A stretch of 5,338 nt of DNA, from positions 1 to 5,338 of the forward strand of contig JASFQI010000347.1 in assembly GCA_050115555.1 (NCBI GenBank), written 5' to 3'. This DNA is from JASFQI01 sp050115555. Lineage in GTDB: Bacteria > Desulfobacterota > DSM-4660 > Desulfatiglandales > HGW-15. Position numbers and translations under genes: made by a program. Within the stretch, counting starts at the first letter, position 1, and each line of letters starts with the position of its first letter. A model generated the notes under the pieces. That model did no database searches and was not told the origin of the DNA. It saw only the letters and a program-made list of their open reading frames with translations. Positions 1 through 5,338 of the stretch are shown one piece after another.

Positions 1-1
1 G

Positions 2-493
2 TACGTCGCCCTGTTCGTGGGATTCGTACCGGTGGAGGACCCCAGGCTCGTGTGCCTGGTCATGATCGACGAACCCAAGGGGAGCGCATACGGCGGAGTA
101 GTCGCGGCTCCGGTCTTTCGCGAGGTGGGCCGTTGGGCTCTCAATCATCTTCGAGTGACTCCCCGATTGCGCCTGGCCCTGGCCGGAAGCGGGGAGGAAA
201 GGGCCGGGGAGGAGGTTACGTTCGAGGTGATAAAGGGCGGCGCAGGAAACGGGGACACTCGGGTAGGGGATGAGGCCGGCATGGGGATGAGCGAATCGGC
301 TCACGGGCGAAAGGAGTGCGTCCTTCCGGATTTTCGAGGGGAATCCATGCGCGAGGTGTTGCGAAAGGGAAGCGCACTGGGGGTGCGCATGATTCTCGAA
401 GGGACGGGGCTGGCGGTGGAACAGACACCTGAGCCGGGCGTCGGGATGAGCCGCGTGAGTTCGGTTCGCGTGCGATTCAATCCCCCGATCTGA
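2..493 (+). CDS. ftsI: FtsI / PBP3-type septal transpeptidase, C-terminal fragment with PASTA domain (5' end outside window)
   Basis: This is the last 163 residues of a class B penicillin-binding protein, the D,D-transpeptidase that cross-links septal peptidoglycan on the outer face of the inner membrane. The frame is open from base 2 to a TGA at 491-493. The visible start, YVALFVGFVPVEDPR followed by VMIDEPKGSAYGGVVAAPVF, is the typical end of the transpeptidase domain, just downstream of where the KTG box lies. The SxxK, SxN and KTG motifs are therefore outside the window and cannot be checked. Fragment residues about 55-105 are a Gly/Glu/Arg-rich, low-complexity linker. Residues about 107-161 form a PASTA domain (VLPDFRGESMREVL, then VEQTPEPG and a final VRVRF strand). 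A GTG at 17 is internal and not a start. Location directly before murE supports FtsI. A sporulation-type paralogue (SpoVD-like) shares this architecture, but dcw context favours FtsI. Confidence 0.93.
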   Translation, partial: YVALFVGFVPVEDPRLVCLVMIDEPKGSAYGGVVAAPVFREVGRWALNHLRVTPRLRLALAGSGEERAGEEVTFEVIKGGAGNGDTRVGDEAGMGMSESAHGRKECVLPDFRGESMREVLRKGSALGVRMILEGTGLAVEQTPEPGVGMSRVSSVRVRFNPPI

Positions 494-582
494 TGGGGGC
501 TCGTAATAGGCATCTCTTCTCACCGTGATGCGTTTGTGGAAGAGCTTTCCAAGTCGCCCAAAGAGGGCAGGGGACCCACACG
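494..582 (+). other. ftsI-murE intergenic spacer
   Basis: This 89-base gap is one of the two longest non-coding stretches in the window. I see no convincing sigma-70 promoter pair and no U-tract terminator. A five-base-pair GC hairpin (CCCCC at 482-486, GGGGG at 495-499, loop of 8) straddles the ftsI stop codon, but it is followed by mixed sequence, so read-through into murE is expected. Confidence 0.5.
569..573 (+). promoter_or_regulatory. Ribosome binding site of murE
   Basis: AGGGG lies 9 bases before the ATG at 583. It supports that start over other in-frame choices; the next residues (MKLGRLIQDLE) match the usual beginning of MurE. Confidence 0.6.
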
Positions 583-2103
583 ATGAAGTTGGGCAGGCTC
601 ATTCAAGATCTCGAAAACGCGGAAATGGTTCGCGTCGATCCCGATCTGGAGATCGAAGGGCTGGCCTACGACTCGAGAGAAGTGCGATCGGGATTCCTGT
701 TCGTTGCGATTCGAGGGCATGCGCAGGATGGGCACGCGTTTCTTCACGATGCGGTGGATCGAGGGGCGGTAGCTCTGGTCGTCGATTCGGTCGATAACGC
801 AGGCACCGCAGCCGCCGTGATTCGGGTGCCGGAGACCCGTTCGGCCCTGGCGGAAATGGCGTCCCGGTTCTACGGCGATCCTTTTCAGGATCTGGAACTC
901 ATCGGTATTACCGGGACGAACGGGAAAACCTCCACGAGCTATATTTTAGAATCCATCCTGAAGTCCGCCGGAGCACGACCGGGCGTGATCGGAACCATCA
1001 ACTACCGGTATGCGGGAACGAGCCGGCCGGCGACGGTAACCACGCCCGAATCCCTGGAACTGATGGCCACTCTCCGGGAGATGGTCGACCACGGCGTCAC
1101 CCATGGGATCATGGAGGTCTCCAGTCATGCCCTGGACCAGGGGCGGGTTCAGGGGTGTCCTTTCGAGGTCGTGGTGTTTACGAATCTTTCCCGGGATCAC
1201 CTGGACTACCATGCGGACATGGAGGCGTACTTCGAGGCCAAGAGCCTCCTCTTCCGGCCTCCCGAGGACCGTGGGTTTTCGGGAGAAGGTCACGCTGTGC
1301 TCAACCTGGACGACCCCTTAGGGAAACGGATCGCCTCCTTGAGCAGGCGACCGGTGCTTTCCTACGGTCTGGCTTCGAACTGCAGCGTTCGTGCGGAGAG
1401 CCTGGTCATGGAACGTGCAGGCATTCGAGCCGTACTCGAAACCCCGCAGGGTGCCTGTGAGCTTCGCTCATCGCTCATTGGCCGGCTCAACGTATACAAC
1501 ATCCTGGCCGCATGTGGAGCAGCGCTCTCCCTGGGTGTAGGCCTGGATGCCGTGGCCGCGGGCGTGGAGAGGCTCAGGGGCATTCCGGGACGACTCGAAC
1601 GGGTGAAGAACCCGTGTGGGCTCAGCCTGGTCGTGGACTACGCGCACACCCCGGACGCCTTGCTCAAGGTCCTGGAGACCCTGCGCCCGCTGGCGGAAGG
1701 GCGGCTCATCACCGTGGTGGGGTGCGGCGGAGACCGGGACCGGGGAAAACGATCCGAGATGGGAGCCCTTGCAGGCAGGTTCAGCGACTGGGTCGTTGTG
1801 ACATCGGACAACCCGAGGACCGAGGACCCGATGCGCATCATCGCCCAGGTGGAAGAAGGTGTGGCCGGCGCCGGCCTTCCGAGGGTGAAGGGCGATGAAG
1901 GCCCCCTGGACTCGGGTCCCGGCTACATGGTGGAGCCGGATCGAAGACGGGCGATTCAAAAGGCCGTCATGGGAGCGAACCGGCGGGACCTCGTGCTCAT
2001 CGCCGGGAAGGGTCACGAAAATTATCAGATCCTCGGCACGAAAAAGGTCCATTTCGACGACCGGGAGGAGGCGGCACGCGCGGCTGCGGCTTGCGCCGCC
2101 TGA
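583..2103 (+). CDS. murE: UDP-N-acetylmuramoyl-L-alanyl-D-glutamate--2,6-diaminopimelate ligase (MurE)
   Basis: This cytoplasmic ATP-dependent ligase adds the third stem-peptide residue to UDP-MurNAc-L-Ala-D-Glu. It is 506 residues, normal for the family. The N-terminal UDP-binding domain (about 1-100) includes LAYDSREVRSGFLFVAIRG. The central ATPase domain carries the P-loop GITGTNGKTS at 108-117, TTPESLEL at 153-160, MEVSSHAL at 177-184 and NLSRDHLDYH at 201-210. K220 in YFEAKSLLF is the expected carbamylated lysine. The C-terminal domain (about 335-506) has GIPGRLERV, VDYAHTPDAL and GCGGDRDRGKR. DNPRTEDP at 409-416, with N410 and R412, is the meso-DAP-selecting motif, so the substrate is predicted to be meso-DAP rather than lysine. 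GKGHENYQ at 475-482 is also typical. All key residues are present; nothing suggests damage. A 14-base perfect palindrome lies at 1863-1876 inside the gene. Confidence 0.97.
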   Translation: MKLGRLIQDLENAEMVRVDPDLEIEGLAYDSREVRSGFLFVAIRGHAQDGHAFLHDAVDRGAVALVVDSVDNAGTAAAVIRVPETRSALAEMASRFYGDPFQDLELIGITGTNGKTSTSYILESILKSAGARPGVIGTINYRYAGTSRPATVTTPESLELMATLREMVDHGVTHGIMEVSSHALDQGRVQGCPFEVVVFTNLSRDHLDYHADMEAYFEAKSLLFRPPEDRGFSGEGHAVLNLDDPLGKRIASLSRRPVLSYGLASNCSVRAESLVMERAGIRAVLETPQGACELRSSLIGRLNVYNILAACGAALSLGVGLDAVAAGVERLRGIPGRLERVKNPCGLSLVVDYAHTPDALLKVLETLRPLAEGRLITVVGCGGDRDRGKRSEMGALAGRFSDWVVVTSDNPRTEDPMRIIAQVEEGVAGAGLPRVKGDEGPLDSGPGYMVEPDRRRAIQKAVMGANRRDLVLIAGKGHENYQILGTKKVHFDDREEAARAAAACAA

Positions 2104-2116
2104 GACCGGAATCTAC

Positions 2117-2120
2117 GGAG
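2117..2120 (+). promoter_or_regulatory. Ribosome binding site of murF
   Basis: GGAG, 11 bases before the ATG at 2132, is the only purine-rich element in the short murE-murF gap. The spacing is slightly long, so this is a modest site. Confidence 0.4.
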
Positions 2121-2131
2121 CGCTTGAGCGG

Positions 2132-3589
2132 ATGGGAGTAACTTGGGGCAGAGTCACGACCGGAAGGATCGCTCGTGCGATTCAGGGGGGCGTGCTTTCG
2201 GGTGATCCTGATACCCGCATCGCAGGCGTCGGAACGGACACACGAGCGCTTGCCCCGGGGAGGATTTTCTGGGCGCTACACGGGGAGCGCTTTGACGGCC
2301 ACGATTTTCTGGATCAGGCCCTGGAACGGGGAGCAGCGGGGATAGTGGCGGAAGCCGATAGACTTCATGCTCGATCGTTTCCCGAAAACGCCGTTGTGAT
2401 CTCGGTTAAGGACACCTTAAGAGCGCTGGGGGATCTGGCTCGCTGGTGGCGTCATGCCCACCGGGTTGAAGTGGCGGCACTGACCGGAAGTGCGGGAAAA
2501 ACCACGACCAAGGAGATGGCGGCGGGGATCCTGGCGCTCGATGGGGAAATCCTTCGCAACCCCGGAAACTTCAACAACCTGATCGGTTTGCCGCTTACCC
2601 TTCTGGACCTTCGGGAGGAACACCGAAGAGCGGTGCTGGAGATGGGGATGAATCATCCCGGGGAGATCGCAAGGCTGACGGAGATTGCTGATCCGGACGT
2701 GGGATTGATCACGAACGTGGCTCGGGCCCATCTGGAAGGACTGGGCGATGTTCATGCCGTGGCCCGTGCCAAGGCGGAGCTCCTGGATGGGATGGCTCCC
2801 AAAGGGACAGCGGTTCTGAACGGTGACGACACCCTCCTCATGAAGGAAGCCCATCGGTTCAGCGGGAGGGTCGTGACCTTTGGTTTGAAGGAAGAGGGCG
2901 ATGTATGGGCCGAAAAGGTCCAGGACCTGGGAAGAGAGGGCGTCGCATTCGTATTGCACTACGAGAACCAACGTTCGGAGGTTCGTCTGAACGTCCCGGG
3001 GCGGCAGAACGTGATGAACGCACTGGCCGCCGCCGCACTTTCCTTTTCCATGGGATCTCCTGTTTCCAGCGTGGTTCGGGGGCTTGCAGCGTTTCAGGGG
3101 ATTCCGGGACGGTTCTCTCTGTTGGACCTGCCGGGGGGCGGTCTCCTGGTGGATGACACCTATAATGCCAACCCGTCCTCACTCAGGGCGGCCCTCGACT
3201 CCCTTGCGCCTCTGGTGCGGGAGCAGGGACGTGTGATTGCAGGCCTGGGGGACATGTTGGAGCTGGGGCGGGAGACGGTTTCCGCCCATTTTGAAGCCGG
3301 GCGAATGGCTGCGGAGCGAGGCGTCCATGAGATCCTGGTCCTGGGGGACCACGCAGACGAGGTGGTTCGCGGGGCTGTGGAGGGCGGACTCCCTTCGAAA
3401 CGGACGCGGATTGTGCGTACTCACAAGGAGATGGCGGATGGAATCTGCGAATTGCTCAGGGAAGGAGACGTCGTGCTGCTCAAGGCGTCCCGAGGCATGC
3501 GGCTTGACCGGGTGGTCGAGCTCCTCACGGGGATGGAGAAGGGAGGAACTTCTCATGGCCGCGAAGAAAAGGGTCCTGGTGGTGGATGA
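2132..3589 (+). CDS. murF: UDP-N-acetylmuramoyl-tripeptide--D-alanyl-D-alanine ligase (MurF)
   Basis: MurF joins D-Ala-D-Ala to UDP-MurNAc-tripeptide in the cytoplasm, completing the pentapeptide precursor. With the start at 2132 it is 485 residues, slightly longer than many homologues. The N-terminal domain (about 1-110) includes GVGTDTRALAPGRIFWALHG. The ATPase domain has the P-loop TGSAGKTTTKE at 118-128, NPGNFNNLIGLPLTLL at 143-158, EMGMNHPGEIARLTEIADP at 170-188 and TNVARAHLEGLG at 194-205. The C-terminal domain shows GIPGRFSLL, VDDTYNANPSS at 340-350, GLGDMLELG at 371-379 and KASRGMRLDRVVE at 451-463. The frame stays open about 240 bases upstream inside murE, but that stretch has no Mur similarity, so ATG 2132 (28 bases after the murE stop) is chosen. 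The last 11 codons overlap the next gene, giving a Gly-rich tail (residues about 471-485) that is probably dispensable. Confidence 0.96.
   Translation: MGVTWGRVTTGRIARAIQGGVLSGDPDTRIAGVGTDTRALAPGRIFWALHGERFDGHDFLDQALERGAAGIVAEADRLHARSFPENAVVISVKDTLRALGDLARWWRHAHRVEVAALTGSAGKTTTKEMAAGILALDGEILRNPGNFNNLIGLPLTLLDLREEHRRAVLEMGMNHPGEIARLTEIADPDVGLITNVARAHLEGLGDVHAVARAKAELLDGMAPKGTAVLNGDDTLLMKEAHRFSGRVVTFGLKEEGDVWAEKVQDLGREGVAFVLHYENQRSEVRLNVPGRQNVMNALAAAALSFSMGSPVSSVVRGLAAFQGIPGRFSLLDLPGGGLLVDDTYNANPSSLRAALDSLAPLVREQGRVIAGLGDMLELGRETVSAHFEAGRMAAERGVHEILVLGDHADEVVRGAVEGGLPSKRTRIVRTHKEMADGICELLREGDVVLLKASRGMRLDRVVELLTGMEKGGTSHGREEKGPGGG
3541..3547 (+). promoter_or_regulatory. Ribosome binding site of the response regulator, inside murF
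   Basis: GGGAGGA, 7 bases before the ATG at 3555, is the strongest Shine-Dalgarno in the window. It sits within the murF coding region, so ribosomes finishing murF pass over it, which suggests translational coupling. Confidence 0.7.
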
Positions 3590-3974
3590 CCAGCCGGGAA
3601 TTCTGGATCTGCTGGCTGAAGTGCTCCTGTCCTCGGGGTATGAGGTTGAAAGGGCGATGGACGGGCAGGAGGCCACGGTGGCGCTGTCACAGGGCCGGTT
3701 CGACCTCGTGGTTTCGGACCTTCACATGCCGCAGTGGAGCGGTTTTGACCTGCTGCACTGGATGAAGGCGAACGAGCGGATGGAAAAGGTGGTCGTGATG
3801 ACCGGCTCTACAGAGCACCATGACCTCCTGGAGGGAAAGCTTTACCCGGTGGAAGGCATTCTTCGAAAGCCGTTTCGAATTCCGGCCTTTCTGGAGACCG
3901 TGGAGGCGCTTCTTTGTGAAGATGGGATCGGCATGGGGCGCCAAATGAATCGGGCTCGAAGGGGAGCAGCCTGA
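3555..3974 (+). CDS. Single-domain response regulator (CheY/Spo0F-like receiver)
   Basis: This is a 139-residue protein made of one phosphoacceptor receiver domain (about 5-120) and a short basic tail (about 121-139) with no DNA-binding or enzymatic output domain. The opening KKRVLVVDDQPGILDLL gives the acidic pair D11/D12. The phosphorylation site is D55 in VVSDLHMPQWSGFDLL. The conserved Thr is T83 in VVVMTGS, and the conserved Lys is K105 in LRKPF. All catalytic residues are therefore present, and the protein should accept phosphate from a histidine kinase. The position usually holding Tyr/Phe (K minus 3) is I102. The gene starts within murF (35-base overlap) and ends 3 bases before mraY, so it is almost certainly co-transcribed with them. 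No kinase is visible here. The partner and output are unknown; it may signal through protein-protein contact or a phosphorelay. The family assignment is firm, the role is not. Confidence 0.93.
   Translation: MAAKKRVLVVDDQPGILDLLAEVLLSSGYEVERAMDGQEATVALSQGRFDLVVSDLHMPQWSGFDLLHWMKANERMEKVVVMTGSTEHHDLLEGKLYPVEGILRKPFRIPAFLETVEALLCEDGIGMGRQMNRARRGAA
3862..3879 (+). repeat. Perfect inverted repeat inside the response regulator gene
   Basis: TTCGAAA and TTTCGAA (7 bases each) flank a 4-base GCCG loop. It lies over the codons of the conserved LRKPFR motif and may be a coincidence of codon choice. No U-tract follows, so it is not an intrinsic terminator. Confidence 0.5.
3959..3966 (+). promoter_or_regulatory. 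Ribosome binding site of mraY
   Basis: AAGGGGAG lies 11 bases before the ATG at 3978, within the last codons of the response regulator. The site supports this start and again suggests coupled translation. Confidence 0.5.
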
Positions 3975-3977
3975 TCG

Positions 3978-5057
3978 ATGCTGTACAAGCTGATCTACAT
4001 ATTTCACGAGGAGATCTCGCTCCTAAACGTCTTCCGGTACATCACATTCCGGACGATCGTTGCGGCCCTTTCGTCGCTCGCGGTGGTGCTATTCTTCGGG
4101 CAGTGGGGGATAGGACGCTTGCGCGCCCTTCAGATCGAGCAGTTCATTCGCGAGGACGGTCCTCCCAATCACAAGGAAAAGGCCGGGACACCCACCATGG
4201 GCGGATGCCTCATGCTCCCGGTGATTTTGATCTCAACGATTCTGTGGGTGGATCCAAGCAACGTCTACGTGTGGCTGGCGGTCTTGGTGGTTTTGGGGTT
4301 CGGGGGCATCGGCTTCGTAGATGATTACCTCAAGCGGGTCAGGAAAAGCAGCAAGGGGCTCACCGCGAGGGACAAGTTCGGGCTGCAGTTCCTTGTGGCC
4401 CTTGCCGCAGTCGTCCTTCTTTACCTCTACCCGGGATTTGATTCCCGCCTCATGGTGCCGTTTTTCAAGAATATCCGGCCGGACCTCGGGCTGTGGTACA
4501 TCCCGTTCGCCGTGTTCATCATCGTGGGGGCGTCCAATGCGGTCAACTTGACGGACGGCCTGGACGGGCTCGCCATCGGGCCGATCATCGTGGCGTTCGC
4601 CAGCTATCTGATCTTCTCCTACCTGACGGGTCATGTGAAGATCGCCGAGTACCTCCAGATTCCGTATGTGGCCGGCACGGGAGAGCTCTCCGTGCTGTGC
4701 GGTGCTGTGGTCGGGGCAGGGCTGGGATTCCTGTGGTACAACGCCTACCCCGCAGAGGTCTTCATGGGGGATGTGGGATCGCTTCCCATGGGTGCGGTCC
4801 TGGGTCTGGTAGCGGTGATCACCAAGCAGGAGTTCGTCCTGGTGCTGGTGGGCGGGCTTTTCGTTGTGGAGGCCCTATCGGTCATTTTTCAGGTGGCCTG
4901 GTTCAAGATCTCCGACGGCCGCCGGATTTTTCGTATGGCCCCCCTTCACCATCACTTCGAGCTGAAGGGATGGCCCGAGAGCAAGGTCACGGTAAGGTTC
5001 TGGATCATCTCTTTGATCCTTGCCCTTCTGGCCATCGGGACCTTGAAGCTTCGGTGA
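3978..5057 (+). CDS. mraY: Phospho-N-acetylmuramoyl-pentapeptide-transferase (MraY)
   Basis: MraY is a polytopic inner-membrane enzyme that transfers phospho-MurNAc-pentapeptide from UDP to undecaprenyl phosphate, forming lipid I. Its 359 residues match the family length. The start MLYKLIYIFHEEISLLNVFRY is typical and supports ATG 3978. Conserved elements in order are GTPTMGG at 70-76, the aspartate pair D115/D116 in VDDYLK, NAVNLTDGLDGL at 187-198 with D193 and D196, FMGDVGS at 262-268 with the Mg-binding D265, and APLHHHFELKGW at 321-332. Hydrophobic segments near 22-44, 76-90, 96-114, 136-152, 173-190, 200-217, 236-253, 272-305 and 340-357 fit the ten-helix fold, the 272-305 stretch holding two. 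After MGDVGSL it reads PMG where many homologues have ALG, a minor variation. The product supplies the next step after MurF, and the gene follows the response regulator by 3 bases. Confidence 0.97.
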   Translation: MLYKLIYIFHEEISLLNVFRYITFRTIVAALSSLAVVLFFGQWGIGRLRALQIEQFIREDGPPNHKEKAGTPTMGGCLMLPVILISTILWVDPSNVYVWLAVLVVLGFGGIGFVDDYLKRVRKSSKGLTARDKFGLQFLVALAAVVLLYLYPGFDSRLMVPFFKNIRPDLGLWYIPFAVFIIVGASNAVNLTDGLDGLAIGPIIVAFASYLIFSYLTGHVKIAEYLQIPYVAGTGELSVLCGAVVGAGLGFLWYNAYPAEVFMGDVGSLPMGAVLGLVAVITKQEFVLVLVGGLFVVEALSVIFQVAWFKISDGRRIFRMAPLHHHFELKGWPESKVTVRFWIISLILALLAIGTLKLR

Positions 5058-5096
5058 GGGGAAAGAAAAACGGTTCAACAGCGGCAGTCGCCGAAC

Positions 5097-5102
5097 AGGG
5101 GG
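5097..5102 (+). promoter_or_regulatory. Ribosome binding site of the 60-residue ORF
   Basis: AGGGGG lies 6 bases before the ATG at 5109, an almost ideal spacing. This is one reason to take the small ORF seriously. Confidence 0.5.
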
Positions 5103-5108
5103 CCGGGA

Positions 5109-5291
5109 ATGGAATGGTCGAGGATCCTGGCGGAAGGATGGCGTCTTTGGCTGCTGCACCGTACAAACCCCTTGCACGTGTACTGCCGGCTGATGGATTT
5201 GGGCCTGGGACACGTTTTTTCCAGGAAGGTATGCCGGTTTTACGAAAAACACGTTTTCCCGACAGGACGAAGGGATTGGAGAAAGAACTGA
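5109..5291 (+). CDS. Small basic protein of unknown function between mraY and murD
   Basis: I do not recognise a named family for this 60-residue product. It is rich in Arg, His and Lys, with four Trp (3, 11, 14, 57) and two Cys (26, 42). The core NPLHVYCRLMDLGLGHVF, followed by VCRFYEKHVF, reads like a structured, alternating hydrophobic/basic segment rather than a random translation. There is no clear signal peptide and no full membrane span; a cytoplasmic or membrane-surface protein is possible. It starts 51 bases after the mraY stop behind a good Shine-Dalgarno, and its end overlaps the predicted murD start by 16 bases, a layout often seen in coupled operon genes. Against it, the region is also open in the murD frame, and length alone gives weak evidence. 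My impression that similar short ORFs occur at this place in related bacteria is memory only, not a search result. Confidence 0.6.
   Translation: MEWSRILAEGWRLWLLHRTNPLHVYCRLMDLGLGHVFSRKVCRFYEKHVFPTGRRDWRKN
5264..5267 (+). promoter_or_regulatory. Ribosome binding site of murD (for the TTG start)
   Basis: AGGA is 8 bases before the TTG at 5276, good spacing that supports this start. Confidence 0.4.
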
Positions 5292-5338
5292 AGGTTCAGG
5301 GTGCAAGCGTAGTGGTGGTCGGGTTGGGAAGGTCCGGC
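5276..5338 (+). CDS. murD: UDP-N-acetylmuramoylalanine--D-glutamate ligase (MurD), N-terminal fragment cut by window end
   Basis: Only the first 21 codons are visible. With a TTG start the product begins MEKELKVQGASVVVVGLGRSG, which has the LKG-like lead-in and the glycine-rich VVVVGLGRSG loop of the MurD UDP-binding domain. MurD is the cytoplasmic ligase that adds D-Glu to UDP-MurNAc-L-Ala, and it normally follows mraY in dcw clusters. The TTG is preferred because it gives the usual short N-terminus and has AGGA 8 bases upstream. An in-frame ATG at 5231 would add 15 residues (MPVLRKTRF and on) and has AGGAAGG too close to it; more upstream ATGs at 5138 and 5114 are also in frame but would give unusual leaders. 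The overlap with the small ORF suggests coupled translation. The identity rests on a short fragment plus position. Confidence 0.8.
   Translation, partial: MEKELKVQGASVVVVGLGRSG

Noticed and set aside
482..499. GC hairpin at the ftsI stop as a terminator
   Set aside because: The stem is only 5 base pairs and no T-run follows; ending transcription here would split a normally continuous operon.
525..797. ORF starting in the ftsI-murE gap and running into murE
   Set aside because: Arg/Ser/Gly-rich translation typical of an out-of-frame GC-rich gene; most of it overlaps murE.
1576..1593. Near-identical stretch in murE and murF (around 1576 and 3097) as a DNA repeat
   Set aside because: Both encode the shared GIPGR motif of Mur ligases; the likeness reflects protein homology.
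1468..2052. 194-codon antisense ORF opposite murE
   Set aside because: It mirrors a well-supported gene in GC-rich DNA, and its His/Pro/Arg-rich product resembles no family; a shadow frame.
1895..2131. Upstream extension of the murF frame beginning at an ATG inside murE
   Set aside because: The added residues are a basic, Ser/Arg-rich shadow of murE with no Mur ligase character; ATG 2132 gives the normal N-terminus.
2417..2971. 184-codon antisense ORF opposite murF
   Set aside because: Fully inside the conserved ATPase region of murF on the other strand, with no recognisable motif.
5072..5096. Weak hairpin (CGGC-AGTC-GCCG with flanking GTT/AAC) after mraY as a terminator
   Set aside because: Short stem with a bulge, no T-run, and murD follows on the same strand.

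Overview
The window is a stretch of a bacterial division and cell-wall (dcw) cluster, read entirely on the + strand and tightly packed. In order it holds: the 3' end of ftsI (a class B penicillin-binding protein ending in a PASTA domain), murE, murF, a single-domain CheY-like response regulator, mraY, a small unrecognised ORF, and the first codons of murD, which is cut by the right edge. Apart from the response regulator and the small ORF, this is the classical ftsI-murE-murF-mraY-murD order.

The DNA is GC-rich. The MurE signature (DNPRTEDP) points to meso-diaminopimelate peptidoglycan, so a Gram-negative type of wall is likely. A C-terminal PASTA domain on FtsI in a Gram-negative-like cluster, plus the general character of the Mur proteins, suggests a member of the Desulfobacterota (former Deltaproteobacteria), possibly near Syntrophobacter. 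This placement is inference from protein character, not from a search.

Layout: 2-493 is the end of ftsI. 494-582 is an 89-base spacer with no convincing promoter or terminator. 583-2103 is murE. 2132-3589 is murF, 28 bases downstream. 3555-3974 is the response regulator, overlapping the end of murF by 35 bases. 3978-5057 is mraY, only 3 bases after the regulator. 5109-5291 is the small ORF. murD begins at about 5276, overlapping the small ORF. No rRNA, tRNA, CRISPR array, insertion sequence or intrinsic terminator was seen, so one polycistronic transcript is the simplest reading.

The genes act in sequence. MurD (D-Glu), MurE (meso-DAP) and MurF (D-Ala-D-Ala) build UDP-MurNAc-pentapeptide in the cytoplasm. 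MraY moves it onto undecaprenyl phosphate to give lipid I. FtsI cross-links the finished material at the septum. The two points that depart from the textbook cluster are the receiver-only response regulator embedded between murF and mraY, and the 60-residue basic ORF between mraY and murD.
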